DNA of 64,000 bases from positions 1 to 64,000 of the forward strand of contig NZ_NPGA01000020.1 in the NCBI RefSeq assembly GCF_002259485.1. Reading direction: 5' to 3'. Each line of letters opens with the position of its first letter. Position 1 is the stretch's first letter. Source of the stretch: Rhodococcus sp. 14-1411-2a (GTDB lineage: Bacteria; Actinomycetota; Actinomycetes; Mycobacteriales; Mycobacteriaceae). Under the pieces are notes generated by a model that was not told the origin of the DNA, ran no database searches, and worked only from the letters and a program-made list of their open reading frames with translations. The translations under genes and the position numbers were made by a program. Below are positions 1 to 11,666 of this stretch, piece after piece.

Positions 1-98
1 GGAAACGCCCGGTCCCATTCCGAACCCGGAAGCTAAGCCCTCCAGCGCCGATGGTACTGCACTCGACAGGGTGTGGGAGAGTAGGACACCGCCGAACA
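1..98 (+). rRNA. rrf: 5S ribosomal RNA, 3' part
   Basis: The sequence matches the actinobacterial 5S rRNA from the conserved loop with CCCATTCCGAACCCGGAAG through to the 3' end near GACACCGCCGAACA. The first roughly 20 bases of the gene lie before the window, so the feature is partial. The 3' boundary is estimated from the usual 5S length and could be off by a few bases. A strong intrinsic terminator follows within 15 bases, which fits the end of an rrn operon. The upstream 23S gene is not visible. Confidence 0.93.
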
Positions 99-110
99 CC
101 CGTTGTAAGA

Positions 111-139
111 AGGGGACCCACTTGGTGGGTCCCCTTTTT
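111..139 (+). terminator. Intrinsic terminator of the rRNA operon
   Basis: A perfect 9-bp stem, GGGGACCCA at 112-120 with TGGGTCCCC at 126-134 and loop CTTGG, is followed by five T residues at 135-139. It sits directly after the 5S rRNA and before the GTG start at 170, so it should end rRNA transcription and insulate the protein operon downstream. Confidence 0.93.
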
Positions 140-169
140 GCGTTTGTACCGAAATCCGAAAGGACGCCC

Positions 170-1051
170 GTGTCGGAAGACAACAACGATCGTCGCCCCT
201 CCCGAGGGGACGGCGGCAACCGCCCGAGCGAGTCCCGAGACCGCAACCCCCGCGCTCAGGACCGCCGCGGCGACCCGCGTCGTTCGGACGGTCCTCCCCG
301 CAGGCGTGGCGGTGAGGGCGGATTCTCCGGAGACCGGCGCGGAAACAGCTCACCGTCCGACCGTCGACCGCCGCGTCCCGAGGAGCCGGATCTGCCCGAC
401 GAGGTCGAAGCCGGACAGCTCGAACCAGCGGTGCGTCGAGACCTGTTGAGCCTGGACAAGAACAACGCCACCGCCGTCGCACGTCACCTCGTGATGACCA
501 GCAGACTGCTCGACGACGATCCGCAGTTGGCGCTGCTGCATGCGCGCGCTGCTCGTCAGCGCGCCGGCCGCATTGCCGTAGTGCGTGAAACCGCAGGTAT
601 CGCGGCGTACCACGCCGGTGAGTGGGCCGAAGCACTGTCCGAGCTTCGCGCTGCCCGACGGATGGCAGGCGGACCGGGCCTCATCGCGGTGATGGCCGAC
701 TGCGAGCGCGGACTCGGACGCCCCGAGCGCGCTATCGAACTCGGTCGCAGTGACGAGGCTCGTGAGTTGACCGGCGAGGAAGCGTCGGAGCTTCGGATCG
801 TCGTGGCAGGTGCCCGAATGGATCTGAACCAGTACGACCAGGCCGTCGTCACGCTGCAGACCCCTGACCTCGACGCGTCGCGCTCCGGCACGGCTGCCGC
901 TCGCTTGTTCTACGTCTACGCCGATGCGCTGGTTGCGGCGGGTCGCGTCGACGAAGGTGTGAAGTGGTTCCTCAATGCCGCTGCAGCCGACGTCGATGGT
1001 GAGACCGACGCAGAAGAGCGGGTCGAGGAGCTGTCCGGAGGCGGTCAGTGA
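170..1051 (+). CDS. TPR-like protein with basic, disordered N-terminus
   Basis: A 293-residue protein starting at a GTG. The first roughly 80 residues are rich in Arg, Asp, Gly and Pro and look disordered. The rest is alpha-helical with alternating Ala/Leu-rich helices typical of tetratricopeptide repeats, for example around the LALLHARAARQRAG and YHAGEWAEALSELRAARR segments. A longer frame opens upstream at 71, but it would run through the 5S 3' end and its terminator, so the GTG at 170 is preferred. It overlaps the next gene by four bases (GTGA), so the two are translationally coupled. It occupies the place of Rv1691 in mycobacteria. The molecular role is unknown; scaffolding or protein-protein contact is an inference from the fold only. 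Confidence 0.85.
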   Translation: MSEDNNDRRPSRGDGGNRPSESRDRNPRAQDRRGDPRRSDGPPRRRGGEGGFSGDRRGNSSPSDRRPPRPEEPDLPDEVEAGQLEPAVRRDLLSLDKNNATAVARHLVMTSRLLDDDPQLALLHARAARQRAGRIAVVRETAGIAAYHAGEWAEALSELRAARRMAGGPGLIAVMADCERGLGRPERAIELGRSDEARELTGEEASELRIVVAGARMDLNQYDQAVVTLQTPDLDASRSGTAAARLFYVYADALVAAGRVDEGVKWFLNAAAADVDGETDAEERVEELSGGGQ

Positions 1052-2037
1052 CCGCGCTGCGCGACCTCCATGACGTTCTGCTACTCGACCTCGACGGCAC
1101 CGTGTACGCAGGCAAGGACCCCGTTCCCGGTGCAGTGGAAGCGCTGTCGGGTGGTGCGGAAAAGCAGTACTTTGTCACCAACAATGCCAGTCGTGCCCCC
1201 GAGGACGTTGCCGAACATCTGCGTGGTCTCGGGTTCGACACCACGGCAGAGTTCGTCGTCACCAGTTCCGAGGCCGGTGCCCGTGTGTTGGCTGACAAGT
1301 TGGACCCAGGTTCCCGCGTGCTCGTCGTCGGTACCGACGCGTTGGCGAACGAGATCACCAAGGTAGGTCTCGAACCGGTCAGATCTGCCGACGACCATCC
1401 GGTCGCGGTGGTGCAGGGGCATTCGGTCGATACGGGCTGGAAGATTCTTGCCGAGGCTGTCCTCGTCATCCGTGCAGGTGCACTGTGGGTGGCAACGAAC
1501 ATCGACGCAACCCTGCCGACCGAGCGGGGACTCGTTCTGGGGAACGGCTCGATGGTCGCAGCGGTGCGCAACGCCACCGAGATCGAGCCGATCGTGGCAG
1601 GCAAGCCCGCCGCCCCGATCATGCACGACGCCATCGAGCGCAGCGGAGCACGTTCGGCACTGGTCGTCGGAGACAGGCTCGACACCGACATCGCCGGAGC
1701 GAACGAAATCGATCTACCGTCGCTGCTGGTATTGACCGGCGTGAGTACCGCTGCGGAGTTGTTGCATGCTCCTCGGCATTTGCGCCCCACTCACATCGGC
1801 CCCGATCTCGGAGTCCTCAACAAGGACGAGATGTCGTCGAGCGTCGGCAGCAAGACCGATTGGACGGTCGGCATCGAGAACGAGGTGCTGTCCGTGCGGT
1901 ACAGCGGGGACGGTGAGCCGGATGCGTTCGAGGGGGCGCTCGCCACACTGCACGTCGCCTGGTCCGGTTCGACGTTCTCGGATGTTCGCTTCGAGGGAGA
2001 TCGACTCGGCGATCTGCGTTCGCTACTCGGCTGTTGA
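1048..2037 (+). CDS. HAD-IIA family phosphatase (NagD-like, possible glycerol-3-phosphate phosphatase)
   Basis: A 329-residue haloacid-dehalogenase phosphatase of subclass IIA. Motif I DLDGT has its nucleophile at Asp14 and acid/base at Asp16. The TNNASR segment provides motif II, the Lys of AGKPAAP motif III, and GDRLDTD motif IV. These motifs are those of the NagD/PGP group, which hydrolyse small phosphate monoesters in the cytoplasm. The mycobacterial gene in the same position, Rv1692, has been described as a D,L-glycerol-3-phosphate phosphatase that recycles glycerol from phospholipids; the same substrate is inferred here from position. The last roughly 80 residues form an additional C-terminal region after the HAD core. 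The start is a GTG overlapping the upstream stop. Confidence 0.92.
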   Translation: MTALRDLHDVLLLDLDGTVYAGKDPVPGAVEALSGGAEKQYFVTNNASRAPEDVAEHLRGLGFDTTAEFVVTSSEAGARVLADKLDPGSRVLVVGTDALANEITKVGLEPVRSADDHPVAVVQGHSVDTGWKILAEAVLVIRAGALWVATNIDATLPTERGLVLGNGSMVAAVRNATEIEPIVAGKPAAPIMHDAIERSGARSALVVGDRLDTDIAGANEIDLPSLLVLTGVSTAAELLHAPRHLRPTHIGPDLGVLNKDEMSSSVGSKTDWTVGIENEVLSVRYSGDGEPDAFEGALATLHVAWSGSTFSDVRFEGDRLGDLRSLLGC

Positions 2038-2114
2038 CGCTGCGTTCGACAGCAGCGTTCGGCGAGCGGCGGCGATCGGGCGTTCGTCGGACCCATCCGA
2101 TAGCGTGAGAGGCG

Positions 2115-2357
2115 ATGAGCGCGCCTATTCCACTACCAGGACAGCACCGGCCGAGCGGTGTCGTCGACGAGTCGTCGGCAGATCCGGACACTATTCGCAC
2201 CGAGGTCGGTTCGCTGTTGAATCAGCTCACCATCGAGTCGGCGGACGACGAGGGATCCGAGGCCGTGGACTCCGAGGCCTTGGCGCGCGACGCGAGTCTG
2301 CTCGACCGAGCGCACGAAGTACTCGTTCGTGCCCTGAACACCGTCGACAAGACCTGA
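2115..2357 (+). CDS. Small conserved acidic protein (Rv1693 position)
   Basis: An 80-residue acidic protein with no signal peptide or membrane segment. It has a Pro-rich N-terminus and a helical C-terminal half around DASLLDRAHEVLVRALNTV. It starts at an ATG 77 bases after the phosphatase gene and ends one base before the tlyA ATG, so it is almost certainly co-translated with tlyA. A small gene in this exact position is conserved in mycobacteria. I do not recognise a domain and cannot assign a function. Confidence 0.82.
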   Translation: MSAPIPLPGQHRPSGVVDESSADPDTIRTEVGSLLNQLTIESADDEGSEAVDSEALARDASLLDRAHEVLVRALNTVDKT

Positions 2358-2358
2358 C

Positions 2359-3180
2359 ATGGCTCGTCGCGCACGTGTCGACGCCGAACTGGTTCGTCGT
2401 GGACTCGCCCGATCTCGCGAGCACGCTTCGGAGTTGATCGAAGCGGGCCGGGTGAAGATCGCCGGGACGGTGGCCTCGAAGCCCGCTACCGCGGTGGAGC
2501 CGGGCACACCGCTGTTGGTGGCCGAAGAAGACAACGAGATCTCGTGGGCCTCCCGCGGGGCGCACAAGTTGCTCGGTGCCCTCGACGCCTTCGAGCCGCT
2601 CGGGTTGACCGTCGAGCAGGCTCGTTGTCTGGACGCCGGGGCGTCCACCGGTGGGTTCACCGATGTTCTTCTCAGCCGTGGAGTGCGCGAGGTCGTTGCC
2701 GTTGATGTGGGATACGGGCAGCTGGTGTGGCGTCTGCAATCCGACGACCGCGTTCACGTCATCGACCGCACCAACGTCCGGTCGATCGACGCCGACACGA
2801 TCGGTGGACCTGTCGACGTCATCGTCGCGGATCTGTCGTTCATCTCGTTGAAGCTGGTTCTTCCCGCGTTCGTCGCATGCTCGAAGCCGGGTACCGACAT
2901 GGTGTTGATGGTCAAACCGCAGTTCGAGGTCGGCAAGGATCGCGTGGGTTCCGGTGGCGTGGTGCGAGATCCAGCTCTGCGAGCCGAGGCAGTGGAGGAT
3001 GTTGCGAACGCGGCCGTCGGCTTGGATCTGAGTGTTCGCGCGGTGGCGGCGAGCCCGCTGCCGGGGCCGTCGGGCAACGTCGAGTACTTTTTGTGGCTGA
3101 GGGCAGGTGCAGACGAGGACTCGCCTCGCGCAGACATCACGGAACTCGTCCGGCTCGCGATCGAGGAAGGACCACAGTGA
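2359..3180 (+). CDS. tlyA: TlyA, 16S/23S rRNA 2'-O-methyltransferase
   Basis: A 273-residue protein with an N-terminal S4 RNA-binding domain (about residues 2-60) and an FtsJ-like Rossmann methyltransferase domain. The SAM-binding loop GASTGGF is at 94-100, and Lys70 in GAHK fits the first Lys of the K-D-K-E catalytic tetrad. In mycobacteria TlyA 2'-O-methylates C1409 of 16S rRNA and C1920 of 23S rRNA; loss gives resistance to capreomycin and viomycin. Length and domain order match the family. The start ATG lies one base after the stop of the small upstream gene, and the 3' end overlaps the NAD kinase start by four bases. Confidence 0.95.
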   Translation: MARRARVDAELVRRGLARSREHASELIEAGRVKIAGTVASKPATAVEPGTPLLVAEEDNEISWASRGAHKLLGALDAFEPLGLTVEQARCLDAGASTGGFTDVLLSRGVREVVAVDVGYGQLVWRLQSDDRVHVIDRTNVRSIDADTIGGPVDVIVADLSFISLKLVLPAFVACSKPGTDMVLMVKPQFEVGKDRVGSGGVVRDPALRAEAVEDVANAAVGLDLSVRAVAASPLPGPSGNVEYFLWLRAGADEDSPRADITELVRLAIEEGPQ

Positions 3181-4142
3181 CTCCGTCCCACGCAGCGCCG
3201 GAACGGGAGTCGACTCGAGAGATTCTTCTCGTCGCCCATCCTGGTCGACCGGACATCGCCGAAACCGCGCGCCGCGTGGGCAAGGTGTTCGACGAGGCGG
3301 GCATCTGCCTTCGCGTGCTCGTGGACGAGGTCGAGCCGTCGAAGATCGAAGCCTCCGATACCGAGGAACACGATCACGTGTTCGTCGCGGACATGAAACT
3401 GAACGTCGTCGAGTTCGGACCGGACGCAGCCGCCGGTTGCGAAATGGTCCTGGTTCTCGGCGGTGACGGGACCTTCCTGCGCGCAGCCGAACTCGCGCGA
3501 GGAGCGTCCATACCGGTGCTCGGCATCAACCTCGGCCATGTCGGGTTCCTGGCGGAGGCCGAAGCCGACCATCTCGAAGATGCCCTGGCCCGCGTCATCG
3601 CCGGGGACTACCGCATCGAGCAACGCATGACACTGGACATCGCGATTCGCGTCGGCGACCAGGTGGTCGATCGCGGCTGGGCGTTGAACGAGGCGAGCAT
3701 CGAGAACGGGTCGCGGCTCGGAGTGCTCGAGGTGGTCCTCGAAGTCGACGGTCGACCGGTGTCGGCTTTCGGGTGCGACGGCGTCTTGGTCTCCACACCG
3801 ACGGGCTCGACGGCCTACGCGTTCTCGGCCGGTGGACCTGTGGTCTGGCCGGAACTCGAAGCGATACTGGTCATTCCGAGCAATGCCCACGCTTTGTTCG
3901 CGCGCCCGCTCGTCACCAGTCCCGAGTCGATCGTTGCGGTCGAGATCGATGCCGGCGGACACGCGGGATTCGTGTTCTGCGATGGCAGGCGCACGTTGAG
4001 CCTGCCTGCCGGCGCTCGCGTGGAGGTGGTGCGGGGAGCGTCACCGATCAAGTGGGTTCGGCTCGATTCGGCACCGTTCGCCGATCGCATGGTCAAGAAA
4101 TTCGAACTGCCCGTGACCGGGTGGCGGGGGAGAGCGAGGTAG
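3177..4142 (+). CDS. nadK: ATP-NAD kinase
   Basis: A 321-residue cytoplasmic kinase converting NAD+ to NADP+. The diagnostic GGDGTF motif is at residues 95-100, the conserved NE of LNEASIEN lies in the second domain, and TPTGSTAY is present. The GTG start forms a GTGA overlap with tlyA, and an open frame further upstream is a shadow of tlyA. The next gene, recN, begins three bases after the stop. The order tlyA-nadK-recN is common to actinobacteria. Confidence 0.96.
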   Translation: MTPSHAAPERESTREILLVAHPGRPDIAETARRVGKVFDEAGICLRVLVDEVEPSKIEASDTEEHDHVFVADMKLNVVEFGPDAAAGCEMVLVLGGDGTFLRAAELARGASIPVLGINLGHVGFLAEAEADHLEDALARVIAGDYRIEQRMTLDIAIRVGDQVVDRGWALNEASIENGSRLGVLEVVLEVDGRPVSAFGCDGVLVSTPTGSTAYAFSAGGPVVWPELEAILVIPSNAHALFARPLVTSPESIVAVEIDAGGHAGFVFCDGRRTLSLPAGARVEVVRGASPIKWVRLDSAPFADRMVKKFELPVTGWRGRAR

Positions 4143-4144
4143 GG

Positions 4145-5914
4145 ATGCTCGAAGAGATTCGGATCGACAGCCTCGGAGTCATATCCGGTGCCAGCGCACA
4201 GTTTCACGAGGGGCTGACCGTACTCACCGGCGAAACGGGTGCCGGAAAGACCATGGTGGTCACGAGTCTGCACCTGTTGTCGGGTGCCCGCGCCGACGCG
4301 GGCCGGGTTCGACTCGGCGCACAGCGTGCTGTGGTCGAGGGGCGATTCAGTACCGACACCGCGTCGGAGCAGGTGATCGACGACGTCGACAAGGTGCTCG
4401 AGTCCTCGGGAGGTCAACGGGACGAGGACAATTCGATCATCGCCGTGCGTACCGTCAACTCGGACGGTCGTTCTCGTGCGCACCTCGGTGGGCGCAGTGT
4501 GCCGGCATCGGTGTTGTCGAACTTCACCGACTCCTTGTTGACGGTGCACGGTCAGAACGATCAGCTGCGTCTGCTGCGTCCCGATCAGCAACTCGGCGCG
4601 CTGGACAGATTTGCCGGGGACGCGGTGGCGTCCCTCGTCTCGAAATACCGCACCGCGCGCAAGACGTGGCTCGACGCGCGCAACGAGCTGATCGACCGCA
4701 CCGAACGCAGTCGGGAGCTGGCGCAGGAAGCCGATCGGCTGCAGTTCGGCCTGCAGGAGATCGACTCCCTGGCGCCCGAGCCGGGTGAGGATCGCTCCGT
4801 GGCCGAGGATGTGCGTCGGCTGGGGGATCTCGATTCGCTGCGTGAGACCGCGGAAGGTGCCTCGGCGGCGCTGGTCGGGAGTACCGAGGAGGCGTCGGAC
4901 ACGACGTCCGCGCTGTATCTACTGGGCGAGGCTCGCTCTCGCCTCGAACATGCCGAGGACGCAGCACTGACCGAGCTGCTGCCGCGTCTGAACGACGCGA
5001 TGGCGATCGTGGGCGACATCGGGGCAGACCTCACTTCGTACCTGACGGATCTGCCGTCCGATCCGGGCGCGCTCGACTCGATCCTGAACCGGCAGGCCGA
5101 GCTGAAGTCGTTGACACGCAAGTACGCCGCCGATGTCGACGGCGTCATCGCCTGGGCGGAGGAGGCCCGTGAGCGGCTCTCGCACATCGACACCTCGGCC
5201 GATGCGCTCGCCGAGTTGAGCGCCAAGGTCGACGCGGCTGCGGTCGACGTCGCGGCAGCTGCTTCGAAGCTCAGTGCGGCTCGGGCCAAGGCCGCCGTGA
5301 AGCTCTCGAAGGCGGTCAGCGTCGAGCTGGCGGGTTTGGCCATGGGAAAAGCCAAGCTGCAGATCGATGTTCGCGCACTTCCCGCCGGTCCGTCCGACAC
5401 GGCTCCGATCGTCGTGGACGGGGCCGAACTGCATGCGGGCAGCAATGGCGTCGACGAGGTCGAGTTCAGGCTGTCCGCGCACGACGGTGCCCAGGCTCTT
5501 CCGATCAGCAAGAGTGCGTCGGGCGGTGAGCTTTCGCGGGTGATGTTGGCACTCGAAGTGGTGCTGGCGGGTTCGGACAAGGGCGCGACGATGGTGTTCG
5601 ACGAGGTCGACGCCGGAGTGGGTGGTCGCGCGGCCGTCGAGGTCGGGCGTCGACTCGGCCGGTTGGCGCGCACGCACCAGGTCATCGTGGTCACCCACTT
5701 GCCTCAGGTCGCAGCATTCGCCGACACCCACCTGGTGGTCGACAAGACCGATGCGAAGAAGGGTGCGGCGAACAGCGGGGTTCGGACGCTGTCGTCGTCG
5801 GAGCGCGTCGTCGAGCTCGCGAGAATGCTCGCGGGTCTGGACGACACGGAAACCGGTCGCGCGCATGCCGAGGAGCTGCTGGCCACCGCAAACGCCGATC
5901 GGGCAGCGTTGTAA
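4145..5914 (+). CDS. recN: DNA repair protein RecN
   Basis: A 589-residue SMC-like ATPase of double-strand break repair. The Walker A motif GETGAGKT is at residues 29-36. A central helical region with heptad character (about 150-380) should form the coiled coil. The C-terminal lobe carries the SGGELSRVMLALE signature and the Walker B TMVFDEVDAGVGG. The ATG at 4145 starts just after the nadK stop; the open frame upstream is antisense-like filler. Length matches the family at 550-600 residues. RecN is usually SOS-controlled, but here it sits inside a constitutive-looking operon and I see no obvious LexA box directly upstream. Confidence 0.96.
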   Translation: MLEEIRIDSLGVISGASAQFHEGLTVLTGETGAGKTMVVTSLHLLSGARADAGRVRLGAQRAVVEGRFSTDTASEQVIDDVDKVLESSGGQRDEDNSIIAVRTVNSDGRSRAHLGGRSVPASVLSNFTDSLLTVHGQNDQLRLLRPDQQLGALDRFAGDAVASLVSKYRTARKTWLDARNELIDRTERSRELAQEADRLQFGLQEIDSLAPEPGEDRSVAEDVRRLGDLDSLRETAEGASAALVGSTEEASDTTSALYLLGEARSRLEHAEDAALTELLPRLNDAMAIVGDIGADLTSYLTDLPSDPGALDSILNRQAELKSLTRKYAADVDGVIAWAEEARERLSHIDTSADALAELSAKVDAAAVDVAAAASKLSAARAKAAVKLSKAVSVELAGLAMGKAKLQIDVRALPAGPSDTAPIVVDGAELHAGSNGVDEVEFRLSAHDGAQALPISKSASGGELSRVMLALEVVLAGSDKGATMVFDEVDAGVGGRAAVEVGRRLGRLARTHQVIVVTHLPQVAAFADTHLVVDKTDAKKGAANSGVRTLSSSERVVELARMLAGLDDTETGRAHAEELLATANADRAAL

Positions 5915-5998
5915 CTTTTGGTGCTGATGTGATCAGTGTGGTAGTTGTTTCGGCGCGCCTCCGTCGTCGGGCGTGTCGATCGGGTCATCATGGTTCTC

Positions 5999-7183
5999 AT
6001 GAAGATGCCGGCTCTGCTGTCACGTAGTCAGGATTCGCTGCCCGGAATCACCGGGATCGCGCGAGTCGATCGCAACACGGCCAAGCTGCTGAAACGGGTC
6101 GGCCCCGGTGACATCGTCGTGCTCGACGAGCTCGACCTGGACCGCCTGACCGCTGATGCTCTCGTCGAGGCAGGGGTGCTCGCGGTCGTCAACGCGTCGC
6201 CCTCGATCTCCGGGCGCTACCCGAACCTGGGGCCCGAGGCCATCGTGGCCAACGGGATCATCTTGATCGACTCGGCCGGCACCGAGGTCTTCAAGAAGAT
6301 CAAGGACGGAACCAAGGTTCGTCTCAACGACGGCGGTGTCTACACCGGTGATCGGCGCCTCGCGAAGGGCGACGAGCAGAGCGAAGCCGAGATCTCGGAC
6401 AAGATGATCGAGGCCAAGACGGGTCTGGTCGACCATCTGGAAGCGTTCTCGGGCAACACGATCGAGTTCATCCGAACCGAGAGTCCGCTGCTCATCGACG
6501 GCGTCGGTGTGCCGGACATCGACATCGATCTCGAGGGTCGCCATGTCGTGATCGTCGCCGACGGTCCCGGGCACGCCGAGGATCTGAAGAACCTCAAGCC
6601 GTTCATCAAGGAGTACTCGCCCGTCATCATCGGTGTCGGCGCGGGTGCCGACACCGCCATGAAGGCAGGTCATCGCCCCGATCTGATCGTCGGCGATCCC
6701 GAGGACGTCACTGCGCAGACGCTCAAATGCGGTGCGGAGGTAGTGCTTCCGGCGGATTCCGACGGCCACGCGCAAGGACTCGAGCGCATTCAGGATCTCG
6801 GTATCGGTGCCATGACGTTCCCGGCCACCGGTGCCGCTGCCGATCTCGCGCTGTTGTTGGCCGATCATCACGGGGCTTCTCTCATCGTGTCGGTCGGTAG
6901 CCCGGCCAGCCTGGACGAGTTCTTCGATCGCGGTCGACGCAACACCAATCCGGCTGCGTTCATGACGCGTCTGAAGGTCGGTGCCAAGCTGGTCGACGCC
7001 AAAGCTGTTGCGACGCTGTATCGCAGCCGTGTGTCCGGTGGTGCGATCGCGCTGTTGATTCTGGCTGCGCTCGTTGCCGTGATCGTGGCACTGGCCGTGT
7101 CCAACATCGGCGGTGAAGCGTTGGATTGGGCAATCGATCTGTGGAACCGGTTCGCTCTGTGGTTCCAGGGGTTGCTTTCGTGA
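5999..7183 (+). CDS. steA: SteA, putative cytokinetic ring / peptidoglycan regulator protein
   Basis: Residues MKMPALLSR at the proposed start match the N-terminus I expect for this family; an ATG nine bases earlier (5990) is the alternative. The 394-residue protein has a soluble thiamin-pyrophosphokinase-like fold, suggested by NASPSISGRYPNLGPE and GDPEDVT, and a single membrane segment near the C-terminus (AIALLILAALVAVIVALAVS). In Corynebacterium glutamicum SteA and SteB form a pair that affects septal peptidoglycan hydrolysis and cell separation. The gene lies between recN and steB, the standard actinobacterial order, and overlaps steB by four bases (GTGA). Confidence 0.88.
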   Translation: MKMPALLSRSQDSLPGITGIARVDRNTAKLLKRVGPGDIVVLDELDLDRLTADALVEAGVLAVVNASPSISGRYPNLGPEAIVANGIILIDSAGTEVFKKIKDGTKVRLNDGGVYTGDRRLAKGDEQSEAEISDKMIEAKTGLVDHLEAFSGNTIEFIRTESPLLIDGVGVPDIDIDLEGRHVVIVADGPGHAEDLKNLKPFIKEYSPVIIGVGAGADTAMKAGHRPDLIVGDPEDVTAQTLKCGAEVVLPADSDGHAQGLERIQDLGIGAMTFPATGAAADLALLLADHHGASLIVSVGSPASLDEFFDRGRRNTNPAAFMTRLKVGAKLVDAKAVATLYRSRVSGGAIALLILAALVAVIVALAVSNIGGEALDWAIDLWNRFALWFQGLLS

Positions 7184-8127
7184 TTTCGCTTCGCCAACAT
7201 GCCATTTCGCTGGCCGCGGTTTTCGTGGCACTGGCCATCGGCATCGTGCTCGGTTCGGGTCTGCTCTCGAGCGGGCTGGTATCGGGCCTCCGAGACGACA
7301 AGACCGGTCTCGAAACTCAGGTGGATGATCTGCAGGCGACCAACAACCAGCTCGGTGAGCAGCTCAACTCGGCCGACGGATTCGACGCTGCGGTATCGGG
7401 CCGGGTGTTGCGAGACACGTTGCTCGATCGCAGCGTCGTGGTCATCACCACTCCGGATGCAGATCCCGGTGACGTGGACGGAGTCACGCGGTCGATCGGG
7501 TCTTCGGGTGCCACCGTCACCGGCCGGGTGTCGCTGAACGATTCCTTCGTCTCCGCTGCGAACGGCGACGATCTTCGTACCCGCCTGACCAACGTCATTC
7601 CCGCCGGTGTTCAGTTGCGTACCGGAGCAGTGGACCAGGGCAGCTTGGCAGGAGACCTTCTGGGTTCGGTACTGCTGCTCAACGCGGAGACCGCCCAGCC
7701 GCAGTCGACTCCCGAGGAGCTCTCACTGGCGCTGGAGACGCTGCGCAGTGGCGGCTTCATCGCATACGACAACGGTGCCGTCGCGCCCGCTCAGTTGGCA
7801 GTGGTCGTCACCGGTTCCGGCACCTCGGACGTGGAGGACGGCAATCGCGGTGCCATCGTTGCGCGGTTCGCAGGCGCTCTGGATTCACGTGGTGCAGGCG
7901 CGGTACTGGCCGGCCGATCCGGCGCGGCAGAGGGTAACGGTTCCATCGCCGTCGTGCGAGCCGATTCGGCGCTGTCGTCCGCTCTCAGCACAGTCGACAA
8001 CGTCGACCGTGAAGCGGGACGAATCACCACGGTTCTCGCCTTGGCGGAGCAACTGGACGGTGCGTCGGGCCGCTACGGCACCGGAGCGAACGCGAACGCC
8101 GTGACCGTCGGAGCGCCGGCGAGCTGA
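7180..8127 (+). CDS. steB: SteB/MctB family membrane-anchored protein
   Basis: A 315-residue protein with an N-terminal transmembrane helix (about residues 7-25, rich in A, V and L). It is followed by a coiled-coil-like stretch (LETQVDDLQATNNQLGEQL) and an exported domain. The GTG start overlaps the steA stop. The mycobacterial counterpart Rv1698 was named MctB and linked to copper resistance through an outer-membrane channel activity; the corynebacterial counterpart SteB works with SteA in cell division. The N-terminal anchor and coiled coil fit the division role better; this preference is inference. About 150 bp without a gene separate it from pyrG. Confidence 0.87.
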   Translation: MISLRQHAISLAAVFVALAIGIVLGSGLLSSGLVSGLRDDKTGLETQVDDLQATNNQLGEQLNSADGFDAAVSGRVLRDTLLDRSVVVITTPDADPGDVDGVTRSIGSSGATVTGRVSLNDSFVSAANGDDLRTRLTNVIPAGVQLRTGAVDQGSLAGDLLGSVLLLNAETAQPQSTPEELSLALETLRSGGFIAYDNGAVAPAQLAVVVTGSGTSDVEDGNRGAIVARFAGALDSRGAGAVLAGRSGAAEGNGSIAVVRADSALSSALSTVDNVDREAGRITTVLALAEQLDGASGRYGTGANANAVTVGAPAS

Positions 8128-8160
8128 TCGTCGTGGGAACGAGCGTGTCGTTGGCGGTGA

Positions 8161-10637
<2,477 letters not shown>

Positions 10638-10642
10638 TCACC

Positions 10643-11557
10643 GTGATCGGCCAGCAGATTCGGACGTACCTCGACCATCTCGTGGTCGAGCGTGGGTCGG
10701 CACCGAACACGGTGTCGTCCTACCGTCGCGATCTGGTGCGGTACGAGCGGTTCCTCGGCGGCTACGGCATCGCCGATCTGGCGAAGGTCTCGGAGAACGA
10801 CATCACCGAGTTCGTGCTCTATCTGCGGCGGGGTGATGACGAATTCCCAGCTCTCGCAGCAAGTTCGGCGGCTCGGACGCTGATTGCTGTGCGCGGTCTG
10901 CACCGGTTCGCGCTCGCGGAAGGGATGGTCGAGCGCAACGTCGCGAGCGAGGTCAAGCCGCCCCAGCCGGCGAAGCGGTTGCCGAAGTCGCTGCCCGTCG
11001 ATCAGGTGGTGGCGCTACTCGAATCGGCCTCGGTTGCCGGTCCCGATGCTCCGCGCGGACTGCGGGATCGAGCGTTGTTGGAGCTGCTGTATTCCACCGG
11101 GGCTCGAATTTCCGAGGCAGTGGGGCTCGACGTCGACGACATCGACACCGAAGCTCGCTCGGTGCTACTGCGCGGCAAAGGCGGCAAGCATCGCATCGTC
11201 CCGGTCGGTCGACCCGCGATCGAGGCAGTCGACGCCTACCTGGTGCGTGGTCGGCCGGGGCTGGTCTCGCGCTCGAATCCTGCGCTGTTCCTCAACGTCC
11301 GAGGCGGCAGGTTGTCTCGGCAGAGTGCGTGGCAGGTGTTGCAGGATTCGGCCGTGCGGGCCGGGATCACCGCGGGGGTCTCACCGCACGTTCTTCGGCA
11401 TTCTTTCGCTACGCATCTGCTGGACGGTGGTGCCGACGTCCGCGTCGTGCAGGAGCTGTTGGGACATGCGTCGGTGACGACGACGCAGATCTACACCCTC
11501 GTCACCGTGAACACGATGCGCGAAGTGTGGGCCGGCGCGCATCCGCGGGCGAGATAG
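10643..11557 (+). CDS. xerD: Site-specific tyrosine recombinase XerD
   Basis: A 304-residue tyrosine recombinase with an N-terminal SAM-like DNA-binding domain (residues 1-100) and a C-terminal catalytic domain. All active-site residues are visible: Arg155 (GARISE), Lys179 (RGKGG), His249 and Arg252 (HVLRH), His275 (LGHAS) and the nucleophile Tyr284 (IYT). With XerC it resolves chromosome dimers at dif. The GTG at 10643 has GAAAG upstream; the longer open frame overlaps the Nudix gene and is not credible. Length agrees with XerD at about 300 residues. The gene is in the conserved place between the Nudix gene and parA, so it is a housekeeping recombinase and not a phage integrase. Confidence 0.93.
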   Translation: MIGQQIRTYLDHLVVERGSAPNTVSSYRRDLVRYERFLGGYGIADLAKVSENDITEFVLYLRRGDDEFPALAASSAARTLIAVRGLHRFALAEGMVERNVASEVKPPQPAKRLPKSLPVDQVVALLESASVAGPDAPRGLRDRALLELLYSTGARISEAVGLDVDDIDTEARSVLLRGKGGKHRIVPVGRPAIEAVDAYLVRGRPGLVSRSNPALFLNVRGGRLSRQSAWQVLQDSAVRAGITAGVSPHVLRHSFATHLLDGGADVRVVQELLGHASVTTTQIYTLVTVNTMREVWAGAHPRAR

Positions 11558-11666
11558 CACGAGGCCGGCGGCCGTGCGTCAGCGTGTCCGATGACGTTGC
11601 CGGCGCACCAAGCGGTAGCGTTCTCAGAACTACTCGAAGACGAACGGGACAGGGGAGCGCTGGAAC

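Noticed and set aside
71..169. Extension of the TPR gene upstream to an ATG at 71
   Set aside because: It would start inside the 5S rRNA and translate through its terminator; the GTG at 170 is a better start.
10643..11557. Phage integrase marking a mobile element
   Set aside because: It is the housekeeping XerD in its conserved syntenic position, with no att repeats or phage genes around it.
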